Under the pieces are notes generated by a model. It searched no databases, had not been told where the DNA came from, and was given only the letters and a program-made list of their open reading frames with translations. The position numbers and the translations under genes were made by a program. A DNA stretch of 64,000 nt from Streptomyces sp. 1331.2 (lineage in GTDB: Bacteria > Actinomycetota > Actinomycetes > Streptomycetales > Streptomycetaceae): assembly GCF_900199205.1 (NCBI RefSeq), contig NZ_OBMJ01000001.1, positions 3,785,001 to 3,849,000 of the forward strand, written 5' to 3'. Positions 36,169-44,513 of the stretch are shown piece after piece; the stretch's first letter is position 1, and the number at the start of each line of letters is the position of its first letter.

Positions 36169-37440
36169 ATGGACGTCACCCGCGATTCTTCGCAGCGACC
36201 CGAGAACCTGTCCAAGGCGTTCCCACCGGCCGTGCCGGAACGTTTCGCCTCTGATGCGGGCCCGCTGGCCGGGGCTTCGGCGATCAGGGCGGTCAAGGCC
36301 GCCCCGGCCGACAGCGGGCCGGCGACCACCTCGCTCGCCGTCCTCCCCGGCCCCTCGTCCGTCGGCCCGGTGGACCTGCGCGACCCCTTGGAGGCCGCCG
36401 CCCCGGAGACCGTCGAGCTGCTGGATCCCGTCCGGACCGGGGCATCCACCGCCGCCACCTCGCGGCGGCCCCCGCGGGCCGACCAGGCGCTGCGCGAACA
36501 CGCGGCCACCACGCTGCCGGGCTGGCTCGCCCTGCTGGTGCTGCTGCTCGGCCTGGCCGGGGCGCTGTTCGTGCTGCTGCGCACCGGCGTCGTCCCGCAC
36601 TGGGAGGTGCTGCCCGACCTGCGCGGGGCCGGCGCACGGGCGAGCGGGCGGGCGGAGGTGGACGCCCGGGCGATCGCCGGGGTCAGCGCATCCGGCCTGC
36701 TGGTGGTGCTCGCGCTCGCCGGGCTCCTGGCCAACGCGGGCGGCGAGACCCGGGTGCTCTCCCGCTGGGGCCGCTACCGGGGGACCGTCCGCCGGACCGG
36801 CCTGGTCTGGGTCAACCCGCTGCTGCGCCGCCGCCGGGTGGACGTGCGGCTGCGGCACTGGCGCAGCGAGCCGGTCAAGGTGGTCGACCGCACCGGTACG
36901 CCGATCGTGGTCCGGCTGCTGGTCGTCTGGCGGGTCAAGGACACCGCGCGGGCGCTGCTGGCGATCGAGGACCACGAGGGCTACCTGCGCGAGCAGGTCC
37001 AGGCGGTGCTCACCCGGACGGCGTCCACGCTGCCCTGCGACAGCAACGCGGCGCCGGGGCCGGCGCTGCGCGACGGGCAGTGGTTCGCCGACGAGATGAC
37101 CAGGGCGCTGGCGGCCGAGGCCGCTCCGGCGGGCCTGGAGGTCTACTCGGTGCAGCCGCTGGCGCTGGACTACGCGCCGGAGGTCGCCGAGTCGATGCGC
37201 CGCCGCCGGTTGGCCGACCTGGACGCCGGCCTGCGGACGGTGCTGGTGGACGACGCGGTGGAGGCGGCGGCGCTCGCCGTCCGCCGCCTGGAGCGGGCGA
37301 CCGCCCACGAGCTGGACGAGGCCGCCCGCAGCGCACTGATGGAGCAGCTGCTGGTCGCCTTCGTCGCCCCGGCCGGATTGGCCGCTTCGGTACCGCCCCC
37401 GGCCGCGCGTGCCGGGCGGAAGGAAGGACGACCCGCATGA
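36169..37440 (+). CDS. SPFH/Band-7 domain membrane protein
   Basis: This protein has 423 residues. A disordered cytosolic N-terminus (about 1-110) is followed by two hydrophobic helices at about 117-140 (LPGWLALLVLLLGLAGALFV) and 180-200 (GLLVVLALAGLLA). An SPFH/prohibitin-type domain then runs to about 400: GRYRGTVRRTGLVWVNPLLR, the basic WRSEPVKVVDRTGTPIVVRL, WRVKDTARALLAIEDHEGYL and an Ala/Glu-rich helical end. Such proteins form large membrane-associated rings that organise protein complexes or microdomains. The stop overlaps the next start (ATGA), so it is translationally coupled to the NlpC/P60 hydrolase. That suggests a role in placing cell-wall hydrolysis. Confidence 0.85.
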   Translation: MDVTRDSSQRPENLSKAFPPAVPERFASDAGPLAGASAIRAVKAAPADSGPATTSLAVLPGPSSVGPVDLRDPLEAAAPETVELLDPVRTGASTAATSRRPPRADQALREHAATTLPGWLALLVLLLGLAGALFVLLRTGVVPHWEVLPDLRGAGARASGRAEVDARAIAGVSASGLLVVLALAGLLANAGGETRVLSRWGRYRGTVRRTGLVWVNPLLRRRRVDVRLRHWRSEPVKVVDRTGTPIVVRLLVVWRVKDTARALLAIEDHEGYLREQVQAVLTRTASTLPCDSNAAPGPALRDGQWFADEMTRALAAEAAPAGLEVYSVQPLALDYAPEVAESMRRRRLADLDAGLRTVLVDDAVEAAALAVRRLERATAHELDEAARSALMEQLLVAFVAPAGLAASVPPPAARAGRKEGRPA

Positions 37441-38429
37441 GGATAGCCACCGGCGCGTACGCCGAACCGGGCATCGGACTCGACGAGGATCCCGGTCTGA
37501 TCGGCTTCGAGGAGCGCCTGGGCAGCATCCCCGCGATCACCGGCTGCGGCTGCCCGAACTGCGCCGCCCGGCCGCGCACCGCCCGCGGTGCGACGGCAGC
37601 CGGCAGCAGCCGAATGCACCGCGCCGTACGGAGCACCTGCCTGGCCACCACCGTGCTGGCGGGCGCCGGCGTGGTCGGTCTGACGGCCGGGGCCGGATCC
37701 GCGCACGCCGCGGCCGGGAAGCAGGGCTGGGACGGGTCGAGGTACTGGTTCAAGAACGCTGCCGGCGAGTGGCGTTGGACCAGCCACTACGACGTCTACA
37801 CGGCCCGCACCGGCCGTTCCGGCAGATCCGGCGCCGCCGGCTCGGGTTCGACGGCCGTCTCCAACGGTTCGGCCTCCTCCTCCGGGCTGCGCCAGGGGTG
37901 GGACGGCTCGAAGTACTGGTTCAAGAACGGCAGCGGCGAGTGGCGCTGGACCAGCCACTACGACATCTACCTGAACCGCACCGGGCAGTCCGGGGGCGGT
38001 TCGGCCGAGGACCCCGCTCCCGCCCAGCCCGCGGGCCGTCCGTCCTCGGACACCGTGCCGGACGCCGGGAGCAAGGAGGAGGCCGTCGACTTCGCGCTCG
38101 CCCAGTTGGGCAAGCCGTACGTCTGGGGCGGCGACGGCCCGTCCGGCTACGACTGTTCGGGGCTGGTCCAGCAGGCCTACCGGCGGGCGGGGATAAGCCT
38201 GCCGCGGGTGGCCGACGACCAGTACGCGGCGACCACGCCGATCAGCGCGGGGCAGCTGCGCCGCGGTGACCTGGTGTTCTGGTCGGACAGCGGCCGGGCC
38301 TCGGGGATCCACCACGTGGGGATATACCTGGGCGGCAACACCTTCGTGGAGGCGCCGCGGCCGGGCAGGACCGTCCGGATCTCGACCCTCGACTCGGGCT
38401 ACTACCCGACCCACTTCGGGCGGCCGTAG
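37437..38429 (+). CDS. NlpC/P60 cell-wall endopeptidase with two YWFK-type repeats and long N-terminal extension
   Basis: This protein has 330 residues from ATG 37437, which follows AAGGAAGGA and overlaps the SPFH stop. A signal-peptide-like segment begins only at about residue 60 (MHRAVRSTCLATTVLAGAGV, cleavage near SAHA), leaving a 59-residue extension with GCGCPNCAARP. Two near-identical repeats follow (QGWDGSRYWFKN.AGEWRWTS and QGWDGSKYWFKN.SGEWRWTS, about 100-128 and 155-183). The NlpC/P60 domain (about 215-330) has catalytic Cys in GYDCSGLVQQAY and His in GIHHVGIYLGG. It cleaves peptidoglycan stem peptides. ATG 37614 is an alternative start, but it has no ribosome site. Confidence 0.88.
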   Translation: MRIATGAYAEPGIGLDEDPGLIGFEERLGSIPAITGCGCPNCAARPRTARGATAAGSSRMHRAVRSTCLATTVLAGAGVVGLTAGAGSAHAAAGKQGWDGSRYWFKNAAGEWRWTSHYDVYTARTGRSGRSGAAGSGSTAVSNGSASSSGLRQGWDGSKYWFKNGSGEWRWTSHYDIYLNRTGQSGGGSAEDPAPAQPAGRPSSDTVPDAGSKEEAVDFALAQLGKPYVWGGDGPSGYDCSGLVQQAYRRAGISLPRVADDQYAATTPISAGQLRRGDLVFWSDSGRASGIHHVGIYLGGNTFVEAPRPGRTVRISTLDSGYYPTHFGRP

Positions 38430-38455
38430 GGCCGGTCGGCCGCAGGTGACGCACT

Positions 38456-38488
38456 GGGCCCCCGACAGCACACCGCTGTCGGGGGCCC
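38456..38488. terminator. Bidirectional terminator hairpin
   Basis: A perfect 14-bp stem (GGGCCCCCGACAGC and its complement) with a 5-base loop lies between the convergent NlpC/P60 and aldo/keto reductase genes. Confidence 0.88.
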
Positions 38489-38508
38489 GGTCGCGCGCGG
38501 CGAGGTGC

Positions 38509-39465
38509 TCAGGCGGCGGAGGCGGCGTCCAGGAGGGCGGTCTGCTCCGGGGTGAGCTTCAGCGTGGCGCCGGCCAGCAGCGGCGGAAGCTGCTCGACGG
38601 TGCGGGCGCTGGCGATCGGGGCGGCGATCGTCGGGCGGGCGGCGAGCCAGGCCAGGGCGACGCCGGCGAGCTCGGCCCCGTGCTCGGCGGCGACCACGTC
38701 CAGCGCCTCCAGCACCTTGGGACCGCGCGGCTCGGCCAGGTAGCGGGCGGCGCCCTCGGCGCGGGCGCTGTCGACACCCGGGCCGCCCGGGCGGTACTTG
38801 CCGGTCAGGAAGCCGGAGGCGAGCGCGTAGTACGGGACGGTGGCCAGGCCGTGCTCGGCGACCACGTCGGCCAGCGGGCCCTCGAAGGTGTCGCGCGAGA
38901 CCAGGTTGTAGTGCGGCTGGACGGCGACGTACTTCGCCAGGCCCTCGCGCTCGGCGAAGGCCAGCGCCTCGGACAGCCGGTCGGCGCCGATGTTGGAGGC
39001 GGCGACCGCACGGACCTTGCCCTCGCGGACCAGCTCGTCCAGCGCGGTGACGAACTCCTCGACCGGGGTGTCGTCGTCCCGGTGGGTGTAGTAGAGGTCG
39101 ATCCGATCGACGCCCAGGCGGCGCAGCGAGGCCTCGGCCGAGGCCTTGATGTTGGCGGCGCCCAGGCCGCTGGCCTCGGGGTGCATGCCGACCTTGGTGG
39201 CGATCACGACGTCCTCGCGGTTGCCGCGGCTGCGCAGCCAGTTGCCGAGGACGGTCTCGGACTCGCCGCCGGTGTTGCCCGGAGCCCAGGCCGAGTAGAC
39301 GTCGGCGGTGTCGACGAAGTTGCCGCCGGCCGCGGCGTAGGCGTCCAGGACGGCGAAGGACTGCTCCTCGTCGGCCGTCCAGCCGAAGACGTTGCCGCCG
39401 AGGGCGAGCGGGAAGACGGACAGGTCGGAGGTGCCGAGGCTCACCCGGCTGTGGATTCCGGTCAT
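38509..39465 (-). CDS. Aldo/keto reductase
   Basis: This 318-residue protein from MTGIHSRVSLG shows the AKR TIM barrel: NFVDTADVYSAW supplies catalytic Asp and Tyr, DVVIATKVGM the Lys, and DLYYTHRDDDTPVEEF the His. AVAASNIGADRLSEAL, VQPHYNLVSR and the C-terminal AARPTIAAPIASARTVEQL form the NADPH-binding loop. The full catalytic tetrad is present. It is predicted to be an NADPH-dependent carbonyl reductase, with unknown substrate. The open frame to 39630 adds 55 Arg-rich residues that overlap the divergent small gene and is not used. It is divergent from the small membrane protein at 39620. Confidence 0.92.
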   Translation of the reverse strand: MTGIHSRVSLGTSDLSVFPLALGGNVFGWTADEEQSFAVLDAYAAAGGNFVDTADVYSAWAPGNTGGESETVLGNWLRSRGNREDVVIATKVGMHPEASGLGAANIKASAEASLRRLGVDRIDLYYTHRDDDTPVEEFVTALDELVREGKVRAVAASNIGADRLSEALAFAEREGLAKYVAVQPHYNLVSRDTFEGPLADVVAEHGLATVPYYALASGFLTGKYRPGGPGVDSARAEGAARYLAEPRGPKVLEALDVVAAEHGAELAGVALAWLAARPTIAAPIASARTVEQLPPLLAGATLKLTPEQTALLDAASAA

Positions 39466-39619
39466 GGTGGCAGTCAACCGGATTCCGCGGCAGGGCATTC
39501 CGTTCGCCGCACGGTCTTCACGAGCCCGTCGTACCGTCGTCGCACGACGGGGTGGTGGGCCGGCCGGGACGGGGGTCCGGGCTGTGCCTGAGGTGGGCCG
39601 ATTCGTTAGAGTCCGTGCC

Positions 39620-39820
39620 ATGGCTGACAACGACTACGACCCCGCCGGCAGCACCCAGATGTTCCGGGCGTTCGTCGACGAGACTCCGGCTCGCCAGGAG
39701 CCGGGCAACGTTTCCACCTACGGCCGCAGCGGCGGCGGCAACCGTACCGGTGTGATCGCGCTGGTCGCGGTCGTCGCACTGGTCGTGCTGGGCGCCGTCG
39801 TCTGGCTGGCGGTCAAGTGA
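39620..39820 (+). CDS. Small tail-anchored membrane protein (66 aa)
   Basis: ATG at 39620 gives 66 residues. A polar cytoplasmic N-terminus carries STQMFRAFVDETP, and a single C-terminal transmembrane helix (TGVIALVAVVALVVLGAVVW) ends in LAVK. There is no signal peptide, so a tail-anchored topology with the N-terminus inside is likely. The T-x-x-F motif in the tail resembles the repeated PTMAF motif of the HtrA protein at 15071. Codon use is typical of the chromosome. It lies just past the 3' end of the exopolysaccharide operon and is convergent with it. The function is unknown. Confidence 0.7.
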   Translation: MADNDYDPAGSTQMFRAFVDETPARQEPGNVSTYGRSGGGNRTGVIALVAVVALVVLGAVVWLAVK

Positions 39821-39880
39821 CCCGCGCGCGGGTGACCCTCGTCCGGGTCACCCGCGCGACGGGAGGCAGCGGAAGCGGCC

Positions 39881-40888
39881 TCAGCAGGGCTTGCGCCAGG
39901 CGTTGAGGTCGAGCTTCTTCTGCATCGAACTGAAGCCCAGGGACTTGGCCTTGGCGCAGAACTGGTCCGTGTCGAGCTTGTACTCGACGTGGAAGACCGC
40001 CTTGCCCGCCTTGACGAAGGGCGCGACGCGGTCGCACTCGTCGAACTGCGAGCACTCCTCGTTGACCGCGAAGTCGAAGTCCGGCAGCAGCGCGGGGATC
40101 TGGTCCAGGTCGTTCTTCAGGCCGATGGCCAGGCCGCGTTCGTGCGCGAGCTGGGCCAGCATGCGGTTGTACCTGAGCTGGTCGTCGGGGCTCAGCGGGA
40201 AGCCGCTGTTCTGGTTGTAGGCCTCGATGGTGTCCGGCTCGATGGCGTCGAAGCCCTTGCTCCTGCACATGTCGAAGCGGGCGGCCATCAGCGGCTTCAG
40301 CTGGTCGAGCTTGCGGATGTCGAACCACTTCTCGCCCTTCCAGCCGGTGTCCGAGCCCTGCAGAGCCTTGGCGAAGGCTGTGGAGTCGGGGCGGAAGTTC
40401 TCCCAGGAGCCGGCGTTGATGTAGCAGATCACCTTGCGGCCCTTGGCGTGCAGCGCGGCCACCACCGAGGCGTCGTTCTCGAAGCCGTCGATGTCGTAGA
40501 CCGGCACGTCCACCGACTGGTCCACCGGGCCGCCGCCGAGCTGCCACTGCCAGGCCAGGCCCGGGGTGGGCTGCCAGCGGGCGCCGGACGGCTGCGGGGC
40601 GGCGGTGCCGGGCGTGCCCGGGGGCGTGGTGCCGTTCGGCGTGCCGGGGCCCGTGCTCGTGGCGGGGGCGCTGGGCGAGCCGGGGGTGGCGGGGGTGCTG
40701 CCGTCGGGGGTGCCCGGAGTCGTGGTGCCGGGCGTGCCCGGGGCGGTGGCCGCGGGCGGGGTGCTCGGGGAGCCGTCCGCTGAGTTGTCGTCGTCCTCCG
40801 ATCCGGAGCTGCTGCACGAGGTGGCCAGCAGGGCGGTGGCGGTGGCGAGGGCCAGGGCGGTCGGCAGCAGCCGGGTGCGGCGGTTCAC
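39881..40888 (-). CDS. GH114-family lipoprotein (endo-alpha-1,4-polygalactosaminidase, Ega3-like)
   Basis: This 335-residue protein has a signal peptide with lipobox (LLATSCSSS, Cys about 25). An acidic/Pro-Gly-Thr linker follows to about 95, then a TIM-barrel domain. Family features are WQWQLGGGPVDQSVDVPVYD, KVICYINAGSWENFRPD, GWKGEKWFDIRKLDQLKPLM, FDAIEPDTIEAYNQ and FDFAVNEECSQFDECD. The acidic residues in the last two correspond to the GH114 active-site strands. GH114 enzymes cleave alpha-1,4-linked galactosamine chains, as in fungal Ega3. It is the last gene of the operon, 22 bp after the GH135 gene, and is predicted to sit on the outer membrane face and trim or release the polymer. Confidence 0.87.
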   Translation of the reverse strand: MNRRTRLLPTALALATATALLATSCSSSGSEDDDNSADGSPSTPPAATAPGTPGTTTPGTPDGSTPATPGSPSAPATSTGPGTPNGTTPPGTPGTAAPQPSGARWQPTPGLAWQWQLGGGPVDQSVDVPVYDIDGFENDASVVAALHAKGRKVICYINAGSWENFRPDSTAFAKALQGSDTGWKGEKWFDIRKLDQLKPLMAARFDMCRSKGFDAIEPDTIEAYNQNSGFPLSPDDQLRYNRMLAQLAHERGLAIGLKNDLDQIPALLPDFDFAVNEECSQFDECDRVAPFVKAGKAVFHVEYKLDTDQFCAKAKSLGFSSMQKKLDLNAWRKPC

Positions 40889-40910
40889 GGTAGTCGAACT
40901 CCGGATCGGG

Positions 40911-41603
40911 TCAGGTGAGTTCAGCGGCGGTCAGGCCGTGCGGCAGGGTGCGCCAGGGGTTCTCCCCGGCGCCGGGGACGGCGCAGCCCACGCCGGCCCG
41001 GCGGGCGGCGATCAGTGCGGTGGCGTCCCGGGCGTACTCGGCGGGGACGTCGTAGACCAGGTGGCAGAAGCGGGAGGCCGCGTGCCGCCCCGTCCACAGC
41101 GGTTGCGTCATCGCTCGGTAGGTGTCCCAGTCGCCCTCGAAGGTGACCAGCAGGTCGGCCAGGCCGACCTCGGCGTAGCCCGGGTCCGGGTGCTCGCCGT
41201 GACCGAAGATCACGGTGCCGCAGCCGGCCGCGCGGGCTGCCGTGGCCAGCCGTCGGTAGTGCGCCAACGCCCCTGGCTGGGTGGAGACTTGGTCGAGGTA
41301 GACACCGGTGATGCCGTGCCGCTGACGGTACGTCAGGATGTCGGCGACCACGGCCGCGTGCGGCCTGCGGCCGTAGTCGGTGTCGGTGTAGCCGACCAAC
41401 GGCAGCCCCGCCGCACGGAGTTCGTCGGCGGCCTCGGCGAAGACGCCGTCCGGGACCTCGCCCGGACCGTCGGCGAGGTTGAGCACCACGGCGGCGATCC
41501 GGTCGGGGTCGGCGGCGGCGACCGCCCGCCAGGCCGCCGGGTCCACCGCGGGGTGGACGTACAGCGGCACCAGCAGGCGGCCGTCGGGGTGCCCGGCGGT
41601 CAT
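40911..41603 (-). CDS. GH135-like spherulation-specific family 4 protein (Sph3-like)
   Basis: ATG 41603 overlaps the SDR stop by 4 bp, giving 230 residues with no signal peptide. The spherulin-4/GH135 barrel pattern is visible: RLLVPLYVHPAVDPAAW, IAAVVLNLADGPG, GLPLVGYTDTDYGRRP, GITGVYLDQVSTQ, GTVIFGHGEHPDPGY and ADLLVTFEGDW. In characterised Sph3 (endo-alpha-1,4-N-acetylgalactosaminidase) the active site is a DE pair plus a later Glu. Here the pair reads D-Q, while the later Glu is kept, so catalysis may be altered. Fungal sph3 is needed for galactosaminogalactan synthesis. The coupling to sugar-nucleotide genes supports a role in the same pathway. Confidence 0.83.
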   Translation of the reverse strand: MTAGHPDGRLLVPLYVHPAVDPAAWRAVAAADPDRIAAVVLNLADGPGEVPDGVFAEAADELRAAGLPLVGYTDTDYGRRPHAAVVADILTYRQRHGITGVYLDQVSTQPGALAHYRRLATAARAAGCGTVIFGHGEHPDPGYAEVGLADLLVTFEGDWDTYRAMTQPLWTGRHAASRFCHLVYDVPAEYARDATALIAARRAGVGCAVPGAGENPWRTLPHGLTAAELT

Positions 41604-42517
41604 GCGACCACCGGGGTCGACGTGGGCTCGGCGGTGCTGAGCCACAGGTCGCGCAGGGTGTCGGCGAGGTCCGTCCGCGGGCGCCAGCCGAGCTCCCGGG
41701 CGGCGGCCGAGACGTCGGCCTGCTGCCAGGAGACCGCGGCCGACCGTTCGGAGCCCGCCCCGCTCTCGTCGATCCGACCAGCGAAGCCGGCCGCGGCGAC
41801 CAGGCCGTCGGCGATCGCCCGGACCTGCCTGGCCTGCCCGGAGGCGAGGTTGAGCACCCGGGGGAGCGGCCGCTCGGCGGCGACCGCCAGGCCGACCGCC
41901 TCGGCGATGTCGCGGGCGTCGACGAAGTCGCGGTAGGCGGAGAGGTCCCCGACCGTGACGACGCCGTCCGTGCCCTCGGGCGCCACCCGGCGCAGCTCGG
42001 CGGCCAGCCGGCCGGGCAGCGAGCCCGCCGGGGCGCCGGGGCCGACCGGGTTGAACACCCGCAGCACCACCGCGTCCAGCGGCGAGCCGGCCACCGCGAG
42101 GGAGCCGGCCAGCTTGGTCGCGCCGTACACGCCGACCGGGCGGGCGTCGGCGTCCTCGGACAGCGAGCCGCCCGCTTCGCAGACGCCGTACTCGCCGGCC
42201 GAACCGATGTGCACCAGGCGGGCCTTGGGGGTGCCGAGCTGCAGCGCCTCGCAGAGCACCGCCGGGCCGCGGGCGTTCACCTCGGCGAGCTTGACCGCGC
42301 TGCCGGCCACCGCGCCGGCGAAGTTGACCACCACGTCGGGCGCCAGCGCGGCCAGTTCCTCGCCGAGCGGGCCGGCCTGGGCGGTGGCCAGGTCCAGCCG
42401 CAGGTCTTGGGAGGGCCGCCGGCCCGCGGTCAGCACGGTGGCACCGGGCAGCGACCGCAGGACGGCGGTGGCGTGACGGCCCAGGAAGCCGTCGCCGCCG
42501 AGGAGCAGGATTCTCAC
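41600..42517 (-). CDS. NAD-dependent epimerase/dehydratase (extended SDR) of the exopolysaccharide operon
   Basis: The GTG start (VRILLLGGDGFLGRH) overlaps the nucleotidyltransferase stop by 4 bp (GTGA), giving 305 residues. The Rossmann motif GGDGFLG (GxxGxxG) lies at about 7-13. VVNFAGAVAG, a Ser in IGSAGEYGV and a YGATK catalytic Tyr-Lys pair follow, then SAYRDFVDARDIAEAV and a C-terminal GWRPRTDL element of sugar-nucleotide SDRs. It is predicted to reduce or epimerise an NDP-sugar in the cytosol. It could be the 4-ketoreductase acting after the LegB-like protein. The exact substrate cannot be read. Confidence 0.85.
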   Translation of the reverse strand: MRILLLGGDGFLGRHATAVLRSLPGATVLTAGRRPSQDLRLDLATAQAGPLGEELAALAPDVVVNFAGAVAGSAVKLAEVNARGPAVLCEALQLGTPKARLVHIGSAGEYGVCEAGGSLSEDADARPVGVYGATKLAGSLAVAGSPLDAVVLRVFNPVGPGAPAGSLPGRLAAELRRVAPEGTDGVVTVGDLSAYRDFVDARDIAEAVGLAVAAERPLPRVLNLASGQARQVRAIADGLVAAAGFAGRIDESGAGSERSAAVSWQQADVSAAARELGWRPRTDLADTLRDLWLSTAEPTSTPVVA

Positions 42518-43344
42518 GCGGCCCGTCCGTCGCTCTCGGCGCCCGCGGCGGCGGGCTCGTCGGTCGTGTCGTCCGCGGCGGCGCGGGCGGCCGCGAGCGG
42601 CAGCTCCGCGACGTCCGGGGTGAGGCCGGCCGACTCGAAGGGCATCAGGATCGGGCGGATGGTCGAGAACTCGGTGTTGGCCCGGTCGTAGTCGTCGGGG
42701 CGGCCGATGTCGAGCCAGTAGCCGTCGAACTCGTACGCGGACGGCGGGGTCTTGGCCGCCAGCAGGTCCAGCACCAGCTCGTCGAAGCCCAGCGGCAGGC
42801 CGGGGGTGTACTTGGCGAGCGCCGAGCGCGAGACGCCGTACACGCCCATCGAGACGCGGTAGTCGATGCTGGGCTTCTCCTGGAAGCCGGTGATGCTGCC
42901 GGACTCGCTGGTCAGCACGCCGAAGTCGATCTTGACCTGGCGGGCGTAGGTGGCGATGGTCAGCGGTGCGCCGGATGCCTCGTGGTGCTTGAGCACCCCG
43001 GCGAAGTCCAGGTCGGTGAGAATGTCGCCGTTCATCACCAGGAAGTGCTCGGGCAGGCGGTCCTGCATCGTGAGCAGGGGGCCCATGGTGCCGAGCGGGC
43101 TGTCCTCGACGGCGTAGCCCACCCGCAGGCCCCACTGGGAGCCGTTGCCGACGTAGGCGCGGATGATGTGCCCGAGGTGGCCGATGGCCAGGGTGACGGA
43201 CTGGAAGCCCGCGGCGGCGAGCTGGCGCATCACGATCTCCAGGATCGCGTGCTGGTCGCCGATCGGAACGAGCGGCTTGGGAAGCGCGGTGGTGTAGGGG
43301 CGGAGACGGACGCCCTTGCCGCCGGCCAGGATCACTGCATGCAT
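42514..43344 (-). CDS. Sugar-1-phosphate nucleotidyltransferase
   Basis: This 276-residue GT-A fold protein starts MHAVILAGGKGVRLRPYTTA, the nucleotide-binding GGxGxRxxP signature. KPLVPIGDQHAILEIVMRQL, GYAVEDSPLGTMGPL, HFLVMNGDILTDLDFAGVL (metal Asp) and GFQEKPSIDYRVSMGVYGVS (sugar-binding EKP) follow. It makes an NDP-sugar from NTP and a sugar-1-phosphate, probably the operon's precursor. The last about 35 residues are an Ala/Asp-rich tail. It sits 73 bp after the LegB-like gene and overlaps the following SDR gene, so it is part of one transcript. Confidence 0.9.
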   Translation of the reverse strand: MHAVILAGGKGVRLRPYTTALPKPLVPIGDQHAILEIVMRQLAAAGFQSVTLAIGHLGHIIRAYVGNGSQWGLRVGYAVEDSPLGTMGPLLTMQDRLPEHFLVMNGDILTDLDFAGVLKHHEASGAPLTIATYARQVKIDFGVLTSESGSITGFQEKPSIDYRVSMGVYGVSRSALAKYTPGLPLGFDELVLDLLAAKTPPSAYEFDGYWLDIGRPDDYDRANTEFSTIRPILMPFESAGLTPDVAELPLAAARAAADDTTDEPAAAGAESDGRAA

Positions 43345-43417
43345 GGTTTTTCCCCCACGGAAAGGATGTGCAGGCCACGAACCTTGGTTACCAGGACGAG
43401 CATGGTGCTGAGGCGGG

Positions 43418-44410
43418 TCAGACGTTGTAGATGTCGGTCTTGTAGCGGGCCAGGTTGGCCGGGTCGCGGAAGAACTCGATGGTCTCCTCCAGGCCCTGCT
43501 CCAGGCTGAACCGCGGGGCCCAGCCGGTGGCCTCGCGCAGCCGGGTCGCGTCCGCGACCAGGCGCATGACCTCGGAGTTGGTCGGACGGATGCGCTGCTC
43601 GTCCTCCTTCACCACCAGGTCGACGCCCATCAGCTTGCCGACCAGGGTGACCAGGTCGCCGACCGAGATCTCGCCGCCGGTGCCGGCGTTGAAGGTCCGG
43701 CCGACCACCGACTCGGCGGGCGCGGTGCCCACCGTGCGGAAGGCGTTGGCGGTGTCCTTGACGAACATGAAGTCGCGGGTCGGGCGCAGGTCGCCGAGGG
43801 TGATCTCGGTCTGGCCGGCCGCGACCTGGGCGATCACGGTCGGGATGACGGCGCGCATCGACTGGCGCGGGCCGAAGGTGTTGAACGGGCGCAGGGTGAC
43901 GACCGGGGTCTCGAAGCTGGCGTGGTAGCTGTCGGCCAGCCGGTCCCCGCCGGCCTTGGAGGCGGCGTACGGGGACTGGGTGTTGATCGGGTGGTCCTCG
44001 GTGATCGGCACGGTCTGCGCGGTGCCGTAGGTTTCGCTGGTGGAGGTGTGCACCAGGCGGGGGATCTCCAAGTGACGCACCGCCTCCAGCACGTTCAGGG
44101 TGCCGGTGACGTTGGTGTCCACGTACGAGTGGGGCGCGCGGTAGGAGTACGGGATCGCGATCAGGGCGGCCAGGTGGTACACCGCCTCGGTGCCCTTGAC
44201 CAGGCCGTTGACCGAGCCCGGGTCCCGGACGTCGCCGAGGACGATCTCGACCGAGTCCAGCACCTCCTGGGACAGGGTCTCCAGCCACCCGAAGGAGGAG
44301 AAGGAGTTGTACTGGACCATCGCGCGGACGTGGTGCCCGTCGGCGACCAGGGTTTCGACGAGGTGGGAGCCGATGAAGCCTTCGGCTCCGGTAACCGCGA
44401 CGCTGCTCAT
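43418..44410 (-). CDS. LegB-like NAD-dependent sugar-nucleotide epimerase/4,6-dehydratase
   Basis: This 330-residue extended SDR has VAVTGAEGFIGSHLVETLVA (GxxGxxG) and VYHLAALIAIPYSYRAPHSY. VDTNVTGTLNVLEAVRHLEI, the catalytic TSTSETYG and SPYAASKAGGD (YxxxK), and TLRPFNTFGPRQS follow. The AALIAIPYSY...YVDTN block is characteristic of the LegB-type UDP-GlcNAc 4,6-dehydratases and related UDP-hexosamine epimerases, rather than GalE. It probably modifies a UDP-HexNAc donor for the PelF-like transferase. A UDP-GlcNAc/UDP-GalNAc 4-epimerase role, the job of fungal Uge3, is an alternative. It is the fourth gene of the operon. Confidence 0.87.
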   Translation of the reverse strand: MSSVAVTGAEGFIGSHLVETLVADGHHVRAMVQYNSFSSFGWLETLSQEVLDSVEIVLGDVRDPGSVNGLVKGTEAVYHLAALIAIPYSYRAPHSYVDTNVTGTLNVLEAVRHLEIPRLVHTSTSETYGTAQTVPITEDHPINTQSPYAASKAGGDRLADSYHASFETPVVTLRPFNTFGPRQSMRAVIPTVIAQVAAGQTEITLGDLRPTRDFMFVKDTANAFRTVGTAPAESVVGRTFNAGTGGEISVGDLVTLVGKLMGVDLVVKEDEQRIRPTNSEVMRLVADATRLREATGWAPRFSLEQGLEETIEFFRDPANLARYKTDIYNV

Positions 44411-44513
44411 GCGGGTTCGCTTTCTTTCTCGATCGGCCGGGTCGGCCGGATGCTCTGTGGTGGTCGGCCGGCGGCCTGGTGGGTGTGTCCGGTGGAGCCG
44501 GTTCGGCCCCGGC

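Noticed and set aside
43418-44410. Legionaminic acid biosynthesis locus, suggested by the LegB-like protein and nucleotidyltransferase
   Set aside because: The required NeuB-like synthase, aminotransferase and acetyltransferase genes are absent, while polymer-modifying enzymes for amino-sugar glycans are present.
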